This document shows positions 36,601 through 49,200 of a stretch of DNA of 64,000 nt, one piece after another; position 1 is the first letter of the stretch; every line of letters begins with the position of its first letter. Source of the DNA: Mya arenaria. Taxonomy: Eukaryota; Mollusca; Bivalvia; Myida; Myidae. Position numbers and translations under genes: made by a program. Below the pieces are notes generated by a model. It saw nothing but the letters and a program-made list of their open reading frames with translations. It searched no databases and was not told the origin of the DNA. Where the stretch lies: positions 18,921,045 through 18,985,044 of the forward strand of contig NC_069127.1 in assembly GCF_026914265.1 (NCBI RefSeq). The letters are read 5' to 3'.

Positions 36601-38254
36601 AGTACAAAACATGTTGACATGTATAATACCAATACAATTTAATATAACTCAATGTAAATGTGATCTGTCCGTACATTCCATTGATTTTGTCACTCAATTT
36701 TATTTAAAACCCATATTATTTCACTGATTTGCATTAGAAAAAAGGCAATATTACCATAAAAAAACAACACGAGTATATATGGCGCATCTTTTAAAACTAT
36801 CCTGATAAAAATGTCTGAAAAATATTTTATCAGTGAGACGGACTAAACCCTTTCAGGACCAACAAACACAATGTTTTTGAGATGTCTGCCAAAGCTCGTT
36901 CTAACTCTTTATGAGCGGCATCGCGCAAATTTGGGCCTCGGGACATAATTATTACAAATGAAATAATTATTAATGAAAAATGCCAAATATAATGTTTTTT
37001 TCTGTGTATATCAATTTCTTCCAAACTTCTTTCTTTGACAGGTTTGTCATTGGTGGATCATTTTCTCGACGATTTATGACCATTGGTTTACTCATGTTTC
37101 CATGGATTTCGTCCTGACATATGATATTTTGACAGCATTACCGGGTAATAGTCTGTGTTTAAAACAGCCTAATGTATTAAAAATGATTCATCATTTTAAT
37201 CTTAATTTATGTTACTTAAAGATTCTGTGATAAGAAAATAATTTAATTGTAAGCTAGTTGTAATAGTGAAACATTAATTTTACACGTCATTTGTGCTTTC
37301 GTAATGACTTCATGCGAATGACATCAAATTTAGTATTCAAAATGTGCAATACATGGTCTCACTTGTAAACATGTATCTTTTGCAATTTAAGTGACATCAT
37401 CATGAATTGTTCAGAATTTTTTCCTGAAGTATCATTTAATCAAATACCTTAAAACATTATTATAGCAAATATATGTTTGAAGGCCCAAAATCGCGCGATG
37501 AGGCTCATATATAGATACAGCAAAAAAACAACCTTATTTTATAAACAATATATTAATTACTGCATGGACATATAGATCATGAATTGGAAGGTTCCTTCGA
37601 TATGTACTGTATATCAATACTTATGATATTGAATGCTAATACAATTTTATCCAAGTGGATAATGATATTTAGAATCTATGATGATAACTTAACTGTCAGG
37701 TCTTTCCGATACTCTCAAAGTCAAGTGTGTGCTAAGAATCGTTGGCAAGTTGAGCAATATGGGCCCTAACAATATTACACAAATACATGCAGATCCATTA
37801 CTCATTGCATGGACATGCAAGTGATTAGTGATATACATGTCCGTGCTTATTATCAGCAGAGCTGATGTTACATACAGAGATTGCCGATTATCTCTGATCC
37901 AAAAACTGAACTAATTTCCTAATAATTCCTAAATGTGCGCTTAAGATTGAGGCTAAATTCTTAACGCTACACTTATATCGGACAATTTCCAATTCATGGT
38001 TTATATTTTTGTGATCACTATGATCACCTCATCACAATTGACACAAATCATCAAATGACATTCGAAATGTCAAACAGTCAAACTGTCAAATCTTACGTTT
38101 CCTTCTTCCACAATGGAACCGTCATTGAAAAATTCCTCTTCGATGCATAGCCATATAATCTCATAGGTACAAAATTACTTGTTAATGCTTTAGATCTTGT
38201 TACACATTGAGCAAACATCGGTACTACACAGCGTGCTACTTTCAGGCCGAACAT
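33697..38254 (-). CDS. FDX1: Mitochondrial [2Fe-2S] ferredoxin, adrenodoxin type (four exons, complete)
   Basis: Exons in transcript order: 38254-38097, 35463-35351, 34569-34437 and 33793-33697. They give 166 residues with consistent phases. Exon 1 encodes an Arg/Lys-rich presequence without acidic residues until its end ([35 protein letters not shown]), fitting mitochondrial import. The core reads [69 protein letters not shown] and SRLGCQVIV. Cluster ligands are Cys93, Cys99, Cys102 and Cys140. The Cys102-Cys140 loop has one residue more than human FDX1. The acidic [12 protein letters not shown] helix is the known docking surface for ferredoxin reductase and P450s. [18 protein letters not shown] and the C-terminus favour FDX1 over FDX2. 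Known role: electron transfer from ferredoxin reductase to mitochondrial P450s and related enzymes. Confidence 0.95.
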
Positions 38255-39967
38255 GTTGACGGAAATGAATGGACGAAGGTAGGAACATTCCGAAATACCG
38301 GCACTGTGAACCAGTCAAAATGTTTTAACCCTACGAAATAGAAAAAAAACTTCTACGCAGTGACCTCCCGTCACAGGCATCGGATAAATATTTTGTCGGT
38401 AAACACATAGGTTTAATGTATACTTTATTAGATTTCTTACATATTCGGAAAATCAAAGTGTTGATATCACATGTATGCGCCGTATTGCATAATATGAAGT
38501 TTACACGTACATGTTGTAAGTTCAAACACAACGTACTTTATTTCATACGTTTTGGTGGTTTGTTGAAAAATAACGGTGGGTATAATATCCTGATAAGCTC
38601 ACCGTTTGAAACAGTGAAATTATGAAAACATATTTTTTTCTGTTATTTTTTTCATCTCATTTTAGCCCATTCACTGTAACAAAACAAGCATTCTCCAAAT
38701 TACTCATAGACGAGAACAACATTTTCAAAGGAAAACCATGTGAAAATTATTAAAAAACACAGACGAAGTGTTCGAAGGGATCTGGATATTGTAGCTTTTT
38801 GAAGGAGATGAAATGATGAAATGTTTTTCCGCTCTCTCTTTTAAGTAGAGTCACTGGTTTCATTCTGTTTTATACAGAACTAAAGAATGTTTTTTTTTTT
38901 TAAAAAGGATCATTAAAATTCGTTTTTGAGATTGTATATATGAACTCAAGACTGTCAGAAGTTCTCATTAGATAATGTTTTGTGAATGTTTTATAAAACA
39001 CTACTTACTCGTGAGTGTAAGAAATTAGTTATATAATATGAATTTAAATCTTAATGACTAAGTCATTATTTTCTATTTAGTTCAACTTACTTACTTAGAA
39101 TACAACCTCATTGGCTGACACATTGTCAACGCAACTTCTAACGCAGGGATGTGTATCGGATGAGCGGCAGTGGGCGGACCTTTCAACACACACGAAAGTT
39201 AAAATCTTTAATGACTAAGCCTAGTACTTAATGAATGTCTATCTGTAATTGCATTGGCTATAAAAGTAGGTTATATGTTAATCTATAATAAACCTATTGT
39301 ATAGCTCTTATGTTTCGTTTTGATGTGTAGACTGTAGAAATGATTGTAGAAAGTTGAACTAAGGGATCTGTTGTGTATTCATTACAAGAACGATTGCTTT
39401 AAAAGCTTCCGGTCTTGCTGAATATAATATATGATGCACTCGTGTATCACATTACGTTTTCAATGGATTTAACTTCTCAATCTTTTCATCCTTATATATA
39501 CTATACACTTTTGTATGTATAACTGTTTGTTTGTCACTTTAATCACTGAAGAGTGGAAATAAAGAAATTATGTTCACCGAAGAAAGTTAAATTCCTGAAT
39601 CTGTTTACGGATTCAAATAAAAAAAAGAATCCAGGAAATTATCAATATTCATTAAACACATTCCTAAAATTATTCAGCACTTATATACAGTATATTGGTT
39701 ATTGTCATAATGTTGGTATTTCTGTTTTTAAAAAGTTTCTTTATGACATTATTTTAATTGTATTTGTAATTTTACCGCATTTGAAACTCAATGTTAAATT
39801 CCTTACTGACAAATTTCAACATAGCATACTTCGTGTTCAAATATTTTTGTATTCATTATTTGCACTCATAAAGCCTCGTTATAATTATAATTTCCATACG
39901 TTTGAATTCTCTGTCAGCATTAAGGGTATGAAAATACTTAACATTTGGCCCGCACTCTTATTGGGAA
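38255..39967. other. Intergenic between divergent FDX1 and RSPH3
   Basis: The FDX1 promoter should lie at the left end. The 166-residue open frame over 39553-40053 has no domain and runs into a MITE, so it is not called. No array seen. Confidence 0.5.
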
Positions 39968-40308
39968 TAAAGCTGCACTCTCACAGTTTGAACGTTTTGA
40001 CAACTTTTTTATTTTTTGTCATGGAACGCGCCAATTTTTGCGAAAATCCATGAAAGCAGTTATATAAGACTGATGACAAAAAATTAGAACGCATATTTTT
40101 ATATACAAGTTCAAAAAATGATGTTTTATACCTATTTCTTAAACCGCTCGTAACGGTTTAAGCCTTAAAACATTAATTTTCGAACGAAAATATAAAAATC
40201 TGCAATATTATATCATTGGTTTGCAGATATTTACGCAAAAACTTGCTCATTTCAAGACAAAAAATAAAAAAGATGTAAAAATGGTAAATCTGTGAGAGTG
40301 CAGCTTTA
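39968..40308. mobile_element. MITE with ~22-bp terminal inverted repeats
   Basis: Left end 'taaagctgcactctcacagt' and right end 'ctgtgagagtgcagcttta' are complementary. About 340 bp long, with AT-rich, partly self-complementary interior ('ttttgacaactttttatttt', 'aagacaaaaaataaaaaaga'). No coding frame. It ends about 110 bases before the RSPH3 X-box. Confidence 0.82.
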
Positions 40309-40420
40309 ACAACATCAAACATTCTCAATGAAATAAAATAGCAGCTTGTAAGTTTCTTTTCGATACTTTATCATGCGCGTATTTCTTACAGACCAGTCTA
40401 TCCGGAAACTGTTTACTTAG

Positions 40421-40433
40421 GTCACCAAGCAAC
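40421..40433 (+). promoter_or_regulatory. RFX X-box of RSPH3
   Basis: GTCACC-A-AGCAAC fits the X-box consensus GTNRCC-N(0-3)-RGYAAC exactly. A strong donor (cccg|gtaagt after 40481) and an acceptor (ttatatttcag, ending 41049) suggest a short 5' UTR exon ending at 40481 spliced to the coding exon. The X-box would then lie about 50 bases or less from the transcription start. RFX factors are the known activators of cilium genes. Confidence 0.7.
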
Positions 40434-41108
40434 CTGGCGCATAATATTTTCCTGAAAACAAGGATTTGAAACTACTACCCGGTAAGTTTTCGATGCATGT
40501 TTTAAACTTAAACTGAAACTAATTATAAACATATGACCATATTTATTTAAACTTTCATTTTCTATGTATCTGTTGTCAGTGAGATATAAGTTTATGTTTT
40601 TCAAGATTACGAGAATTCAATTTGTTGGAATTTTGCGGAAACTGGTTTTGATAAAGAAATGGTTACATGTATGTACGTTTCTGAATGGGAAAATAGTCAG
40701 TTAAAAAGCTCACACGAGCTTATGTAGTACTTGTTGCTATCTTGCAGACTCAAAATAAATCTCATCTTATCTTAATACAATAATAGCTGTATACAACATT
40801 TTTCAATGTGTAATGAGTACAGTATTATGAGTATAGATAGGCCTTTTCTCAATGTAGAATCCAATTACACACATTCATTGTACCTTCATGAATAATTATA
40901 TATTGTACAAGCAAACTCAAAGCCTACATTTGTCTTGGTGTGTGCATGTAGAAATTGAGTCTATTGCGTAAAAACTAGATCATTATAATTCTCTGAAATT
41001 TTCAGTGAAAAGAAATCAAGAATCAATCTATTACTTTTATATTTCAGGGTTCACATGTGTTCACACCTTTAATTACGCTTGAAGTGACATAAGATTAAAA
41101 ACTAAACA

Positions 41109-44100
41109 ATGGCAGCCCTAGCACCACCAAAGCAACCCGGGACCTACACATTTGCAAGTCAACCAAGAGCTGTTCCACAGAGAAAAAAATACAGAGACCC
41201 TTTAGGACCCCAGGAATATGAGTATGGATATTTTAATATGCTCTGAACAAAAGTATACTCAAATAGTAATACAATATTTTCTTGGTTAGATAAAAAGGTC
41301 AAATTTCAAAGGCATTTTGGTATGTTAAGATTTAGATTTTTAGTTTTAAAATCCAATTTGAATGACCAAAAAAAAAAATTGTCCATACAATTGAATCCCA
41401 TGTTGAATAAACGTTTCAATTGCTCTTATATGAAATATAGATCATGACATCCTTTTAACTTCCACTTTTTCAGTGAAACAAATGCTCCACAGTATGGAAA
41501 TATTATGTATGACAGAAGAATTGTCCGAGGCAACACCTATGCCCAACACACACTACCGGCAGTGAGTAGAATACCAATTTTATTCAGGATTGTAGTATAA
41601 GTTTCATAAAACACATAAATTGATTGCATGTTTAAGGCCCATTAGCAATGAGAATCTTGAAAGATGCCTAATTCCAACTGTAATTTATATTTCTTAATAT
41701 AATCAAATGAAACCTCATTTGCAATGCTCCTTTGATTAACAGGACAACTGTAAAAATAACATTTGTAATAATGGAATTCATTGGATCTAAATGAAAACAT
41801 GTACCTGTATGTGCATTATTCTCTGTGTTACATTGAACAATAATATTATAAGTTAATTAAAAAGTTCTTGATAATGGTTAACATATGTATGTAGACATAT
41901 TATAGTAAGATTGAGATGTCACTCCAGCTTTTGCATTTGTAAAATACAAAAAGGCTTCAATAAAATTATGATCATGCATTAATGAACACTTTTGAACTTT
42001 TCTAATTTGCATTTTAAGCATGCACAGCCGGACCCTATTGAAATTCAAAGACAGCAAGAAAACAGAAGACGTGCCATTGCCAGGAAGCGAGCGAAGGAAC
42101 AGCTTCGACCACGATCTCCTGAACCAGTTGAAGGAAGGAAACATATAGATGTACAAACAGAGCTTTATTTAGAAGAACTTAGTGATCGTGTAGAGGAAGC
42201 TGATGTTGAAATTCAAACAGATGCCTTCCTGGACAGACCTCCCTCACCAATGTTTGTACCTGCCAAAACTGGAAAAGATACCGCCACTCAAATTTTGGAT
42301 GGAGATGTAAGTCATGAAATGTTTAAACAGTTGAAAATAACAGTAACTGTTGTCAAAATAAACAATGCTTTTTGAGCAAATCAAACAATTTTTATATGTA
42401 TAATTGGTGATTCATTTTAACCACAAATGGTTTAATTGAACATCTTGTTACAATGTCTCAGAGAATTAACATTTGAAATACTGAACATAGAAGAGTTTTT
42501 TAGCAATCATTCCAAACACGGTTGGAATATCAATATTTTTTATAACTTCTTCAATATGAACATGATGTCATGACATGAGATGTCTTTCTAGTTACAAAAT
42601 GTATTCCTTTACCTATACCAGAACTTCCTTTGTTTTTCAGTTGTTTGACTTTGACATCGAGGTGAAGCCAATCCTGGAGGTGCTTGTTGGCAAGACAGTG
42701 GAGCAGTCATTGCTGGAAGTAATGGAAGAAGAAGAGCTAGCGAACCTGCGCTCCCAGCAGCGCGCATTCGAGGAGCTCCGCAATGCAGAGTTTGTGGAGC
42801 AGCAGCGCCTCGAGGAACAGGAGAGGAGGCATCGCGAGGAGAAGGTATGCTGCGTGTTTTAGGCTTGTACAATATATAGACATGGTTTCAAACTCAAAGT
42901 TTCGATGTTTAATGTTACTTAGAGCTTTTTTCACTTCACCCTACAAATTATTTTTACTTGTTATTTGTTTTGACTATTGAATTATTCAGTTATCTGTTAG
43001 TAATATTTTTATTAAAAGAAGACTTGATTTTTTTATTAAATCAACTTTTACTGACAACTTACAAACTTGATAATATTTTTTAAAGGTAAAGCAGGATTAC
43101 ATGTTTCAAATAATAATGTCATAGTTGTTTTTAAGGATGAAAGTAGCAACCTAGATTGTATTATAACTTGCAATGTGAGGGGCAGCATATCAATTTGTTG
43201 ATATGTAAATGCAATGAATATGAAAAATAAATGCATTGCAAATGTAACTAACATTTACACTAATATTTACTTTATAGGAGCGTCGTATGAAACAGCAGCG
43301 AGAAGTGTTGAGGAAGGAGAAGGAGACGGCAGAGAAGATTGCTGCCCGTGCCTTCGCCCAAAGCTACCTAGCCGACCTTGTACCGACAGTGTTCGGTACA
43401 CTCTCCGACAATGGATACTTTTACGATCCTGTGGAGAGGGGTAGGTTTTCCTTGTGACCCATATAAAATAATATAAGCTGAACGTCAAATAAAAAAAATA
43501 TCGACCAAAACTCTTTTTGAAAAGGCCGAAACTGCTACTGGTAAAACAAATAGCATTAGATGTATTCTTGTTTTTCTGTAAAGTTAAAATGATTTCATAT
43601 TTTGCTGTACGAATGTTATTCTATTTGTGACAGTTTGAAGAAGTTAACTTTTAATATAACTATATATACTGACAAATAAAACTTTCAACAGCCATGTAAC
43701 TTCCTATTGTTTTCTTGTAGACATTGAACAGGGATTCTTGCCATGGCTGATGGACCGAGTGACAGACCAGCTGGAAAAATCAGAAAAGGGCCGACTTGTT
43801 TTGGATGGTCTTCTGCGCGAGGTGGTTAGTAAGCGACGTGAGCTCTTTGAGCGCCTGGAGAAGTCCGCTCAGCCTGCTGAGGATGCACAGAAGCCTGTGG
43901 AGGAGTCAAAGCCAGAGACCGCATCAGGAGGTACACCACAGGTCACCGTAGATACCCCGGCTGCGCCACAGGCTGCACCAGCCACCACCACTGAGGTAAT
44001 TTAATGCTTTTTTTAAATATATAAGATTAAAAGATAAAGAAAATATATTAATATACTTAAGCTTTTATAACTTGATGTACTTCTTCTGTTACAGTACAAA

Positions 44101-44653
44101 AACCTACTATGTGTCCTTTAATTTTCAGTTTACTTTACATTATTATAACATATATTTATATTTCATGATATTTGAACAACTATATTAATCGTAACATAAA
44201 AACATTAATTAAATCTGGTTTTATTTAGAAGTTTTAGGTCAGCATGTGGTAAAAGATTGAATTTCAGAACTTTTGTTGTTGTTGCTGTTTATGTTTCTCA
44301 AAGTTTTCTGTTTTAAATATATAAACTGTTCTTTGAGTTTGATGCAAATTTCATTTATATCAATTTTAAATAGCCAATAAGTTGTGACACTACTCTCGCT
44401 TTGGGTGGTGTCTACGATTTCTTGAAATAATCAGATTCAGATTATAAACTAAAAGGTCATAACTATAATCCCCATGTTTTAAATTGATAGAATAATGTTA
44501 CAAAACTTACATGAGTGGATGCTTCAAAACATGATGGTGACCCCTTTATTATTATTAGTTATATATGTTTTCCCATGTTTGCAGACCGAGAGTGAAGAGA
44601 AGGGGGAGGAGGGAGGTGGGGACGATGAGCCCCAACAAGAAGAAGAGGACTAG
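41109..44653 (+). CDS. RSPH3: Radial spoke head protein 3 (seven exons, complete)
   Basis: Exons 41109-41221, 41474-41561, 42019-42306, 42641-42844, 43278-43440, 43721-43995 and 44585-44653 give 399 residues with matching phases. RSPH3 is the backbone protein of axonemal radial spokes and anchors protein kinase A RII. Seen: YRDPLGPQEYDETNAPQYGN, NIMYDRRIVRGNTYAQHTL, QRQQENRRRAIARKRAKEQL, RKHIDVQTELYLEEL and VEIQTDAFLDRPPSP, the ordered motifs of the Radial_spoke_3 domain. An amphipathic helix VEQSLLEVMEEEELANLR precedes a coiled coil of charged residues and SYLADLVPTVFGTLSDNGYF. Then FLPWLMDRVTDQLEKSEKGR and an acidic Pro/Ala/Glu-rich tail end in QQEEED. The start is well placed because MAALAPPKQPGTYTF leads directly into the conserved segment. 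The gene is divergent from FDX1. Confidence 0.96.
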
Positions 44654-44763
44654 ACATGCCTCTTAGCAACCATCACATAGCAACTCTCACCTAGCAACCA
44701 TCACCATAGCAACTACAATTAAACAGTTGTGAAAAAGACTCAAAATAATCTGGATTATTAAAA

Positions 44764-44769
44764 AATAAA
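44764..44769 (+). terminator. Likely proximal polyadenylation signal of RSPH3
   Basis: AATAAA about 110 bases after the stop. A second AATAAA at 45417-45422 could mark a longer 3' UTR. Confidence 0.5.
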
Positions 44770-46235
44770 TAAAACGTATTAAAATGCCAACGATTAAAAT
44801 GAATTGATGTTATTTATTTTACAAAAAATAAGGTGAAATGTGAGGAAAAATCTTAATCTACTGATTTAAGGACTGCTGTTTGACTTTCTTCTAAGATTGG
44901 TCAAGCCTTTGTTAATGCTCAAAGTTAAAGCTTTAACTTGATATTACCATCATATTGATATCAAACTATTGTGATGACAGTTCTCATTTCCAAATGTTAA
45001 ATTCTTCACCTATTATATTTGGTACATTTCAGTACCATTCTGCCTTTATATTTCTGTGATGATAGCCTGCCCCACTCTGGGTTTCTCCTGTTTATGTTAC
45101 GGAGAAGGCTGGACAAGGGGCAGTTATATTTCTACGTATAATAGTTCATATACAGCATTGTGTAGTACTGTCTTTGTTGAAACTTTTTTAAATTTATATA
45201 TTGTTTTCAAATGTAAGTCTATGTCTAAATATCTGTAAGAGATCTTGTTTTTTAAAGCAATGATATACAATATGATCATCATGACAACATAGAACTTCAT
45301 GTATCGTTATACCACCGTATGATTACAAATTGTTTGAAGAATTATGTAAATGAAATGGCTTATATTGAAGTATAGTTTATGAATTTTCTGAATGTAAATT
45401 AGTATTAAAACTAAGAAATAAAATTTGTTTGAACAATGAAACTTGTTTTCCTGTTGTTGTTTTTTATTGGTTGTATGATTTAGATTACCGGGTAGTAAGA
45501 GTTGCTAAGGAGATGATTTTGATCCCTTTGGCACAAAGTCTCACTTAAGTCAGGATTACCTTTGTATTACCCCAGCTGGTACTTATCTCAAATAATATAC
45601 CATCATATCTAATTTCAAACAATAGCAAACAGATGCTAAAAATGCCAGTCTGCCCTAGAGGGGCATAGCTCATAATTTAGCCAAGAGTAACGGGACTTTT
45701 CACAAATGTGAAATTTCATTGTAAACCTGTGTACCAAGTTTACCTTTACCCTTTTTAATAACCTGTATCTATGACGTTTTCTTGAAAATATCCATTTTTA
45801 AAAGACAATATGGTCGGAACCAAAGTTATGTTTCATAAAACAAACAAATTCAGACCTGTTATTTAAGTACCTAAATTGAACAAAAAACAAGATGATAATA
45901 CAACACGGAACATAGAGTGACAATATTTATTTATTTACAGACAATTACAGCGTACATAGAAACAGAGATTGGCTTATAAAATGACTTGAGATGAATGGTT
46001 TGGTGGAAATTTCATTATCATCAGGCAAGGAAAGTTCATTGGGAACACAATTTGATCAATAGCACTATGTTTTCTATGATTATGTCTCACAAGCCATCAG
46101 GCAGTTTTTGGTGTAAATAACATCTTAGCCCACTACACATGAGCGACAAGACCCAGAGCAAGACACATTCTCCCATTTGAAGTCTGTTGACGAACTCCGA
46201 TACATCCTCATTATGTCCTGTCGTAACCCACAAGC
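44770..46235. other. Intergenic between convergent RSPH3 and MED14
   Basis: 3' UTRs of both genes meet here. Phrases such as 'ggggcatagctcataattta' and 'tgtaccaagtttacc' near 45660-45750 recall the pearl-like repeats. On the minus strand an AATAAA (complement at 45926-45931) lies about 305 bases after the MED14 stop. No further gene seen. Confidence 0.55.
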
Positions 46236-49200
46236 CTACAGCTGAGGCAGTACAAGATTTGTAAGGAGATCTCGGACAGCTGGAAAGATGGCACACTCCC
46301 CGCTCTGGTGGAACCTGCTGTCCATGTAGCGCTTCAGGTGCTGGGATACATGCACCAGATTGTGGTTTGTATTTGTTGTACCCTTCTCTACCAGCGTAAT
46401 GTTGTTGTCCTGAAATAAGTAATAATACTTGTTATTTGGTTGATCTATAATAAGTTAAATTTGTTGGATGATCCATTTGTCAATAATATGGAAAGCTTCA
46501 AATAATGGATGCTATCTCTAGGTCAGGGTTTGTATGACACATGCCCTCAGCCAGAATTATTTTGTTTTCTTGCAAGTAACAACCATGGTAAGTCTGGTTT
46601 ATTCATTGAAAGTTTAGTGTATCCATTTATACGATGATATCAAGGGTCATTCATTAATCCATTGATAGTTTGGTGTATCCATCAATTCTACAATAGTTTG
46701 GTGTCTCTATTAATCCAATCATAGTGTGGTGTACCGGTATCCATTAATCCAGGGCTAAAGCCAAGTTTTAAAACGGACCAGGCCCCAATTTCTCGAAACT
46801 TCTAAAGTCCTTTATAACAGGATTAAGCTAATCTCCCTATTCTGTTGTTCTATAAAATGTGTTATATTTACCTCTTCAAGAAATTTTAGAATTTTTGTAG
46901 GAATAATCTGTATGATTATCAGAATAAACCATTTTCGTTTATCAAAATCCATTTTTAGTATGTATTTTGGCTAATTGAAATTAGCGACTTAAGCCTGTTA
47001 AGCTTAAGAAGTTTCGAGAAATTGGGGCCAGGCCAGGTGCTGCAGAACAGGGACAGGGTTTTAAGGGCTAAAAGGGCATATTTTATTGAGCAAAGATTAA
47101 TGAAAGCATTATGAAGTTGTGCTTTTTTGTAGTAATATTAGGTTTCAACTACTTAATATGTAAAGTTTGTTTAAATTTATAATCACATTTCAAGTTTTAA
47201 TCAAAGCAAAGGAAATATTTGATGGTTCAGTACCCTCCCATAACCCTGTAGCTAAAATGCTAATTAATCAAATAATAGCTAGAGTATCAGTTTATACAAT
47301 GTTGCCTTGGTGTATCCACTTATTCAATGATAGCTTGGAGTAAACATTTATACAATACAAGTTTGGTGCATCCATTAATCCAATGATAGTTTGATGCATT
47401 CATTAATACAATTATAATATGGTGTATCAATTTATCAAATGATAGTTTGGTATATACATTAATCCAATGACAGGTTGGTGTATTAATAAATTCAATGTAA
47501 GCATGGTGAACCCATTAATCAAATGATAGATTGGTTTATCCATTAATAGTTGTCACTTTTAAAGAAATTTGCATCTCTTTCCGAATTACAGCCTTCTCCC
47601 CTTTTCATGTGACCAGAAATGTGGTAACATGTATACTGTAGGGAAGTGCTACACTTGGTTCCCTCTGAGGCTGGCCGGATGGGCTTGGGGTCAACTGTGC
47701 ATGTCTGTCTGACATTGAAGTATGTGACCAGTAACAAAAACTTCAAACCAGACTTACCTGTATGCTGTAAAGGAGAGGTATGGTGATGCTAATTGGTTCC
47801 CTCTGAGGCTGGCCAGGTTGGCTAGGTGGCTGTATCTGGGTCAACTGCAGCTGGAATCACAATATTGAACATTAGCTACAAACTTATCACTAAGAGATTG
47901 ACAAGATCAAAATATTCAACAATGTTAATTTTAATTTGTTTAAATAAGTATAATAAAGTTGTTTTCCTTGTTGCAAATTTAAGCAAATTCACAAGTATCA
48001 ATTTCTTGTTTTGAATTCATGACATGAATAGAAATATTCTTGATCCATGAATAAGAATTCTATTAAAGAGGCTATATGCAATATAATTCAAATGGTTATA
48101 ATCTTAAAACAAACCATAAGAATCATCTTGGTGACAACGACAATGGCGGGTGTGCCAGCGGGGGCCATGTGGGCATACGTTGGGGGCACAGTGAGCAGCA
48201 GCTGGATGGACCACTTCAGGGAACGGTCCTGGCTTGGCATCTACATGGAGAGGGTGGAAAACAAGTGTTTGTTTGTATCTTCAAGTTTATCAAGGTCTGC
48301 CCACACCCATTGCCTGCATTATTTCTGCATCCCAATGTGAGGCAACCAAAACTTGTGTTTTTTTTTTTAAAGTTGTCCTCTAATGCCAAGCGTAATTTAA
48401 GGTAAGGGAGCTACGGGACCAATTTATAATGTCTTTATGTAATTATGGTATGGTCTGGGGTTGAACCTCGAACCCTTCTTATCAAATGTGTAAGCTCTAC
48501 CACCAAGTAATCATGGTGGTCAGAAAACTAGTGTTCGTTCTACAAAACACTTATTTATTTTGCAACATATTAGAACGCTTGTTGTTTTGCTTTTAAGTTC
48601 TCAACTTATAATGAATCAAAACAAAAAAATGGTATTCTCAGACCAAACATTAACCTACATATCTACAAACATTGAAATATAAGCAATCTGTGGTCACATG
48701 TTATATATGAGATAGAAGATACAAGAGTCTTTATTTACCGGTACAAGATACAAGAGTCTTTATTTACCGGTACAAGATACAAGAGTCTTTATTTACAAGA
48801 TACAATAATGTTTATTTACAAGATACAAGGATCTTTAAAGTCGGGTATAAATATGATATCAATGCACTATTTTCCGACATAAATAACAAACATATATACC
48901 ATACCAAAACATAACAATGAAGAGACTACTGTAAATGCTATTAACAATTGCCTCAATATAAAGCTTCAAGTTAAAGCATATAACCAAAATAAAGTCACAT
49001 TACCAGTTCAAGCCTCATGATTTGTATAACATCCTTTAGAATGTTGATGTTCGCCTTGAGGAGCCGACCAAACGCTGTCAGGGAGTTGGACTTGTACGGT
49101 GGACAGGCGACCTGCAGGGGGAGATAGAATTTGAAAATAGGTTTAGTTGATAACTTATGATTATTGTCTTTACACATCTTTTCTTTCCAGCCAAAAAACT

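Noticed and set aside
39553-40053. 166-residue open frame on +
   Set aside because: AT-rich, no recognisable domain, ends inside a MITE, and has no splice partners.
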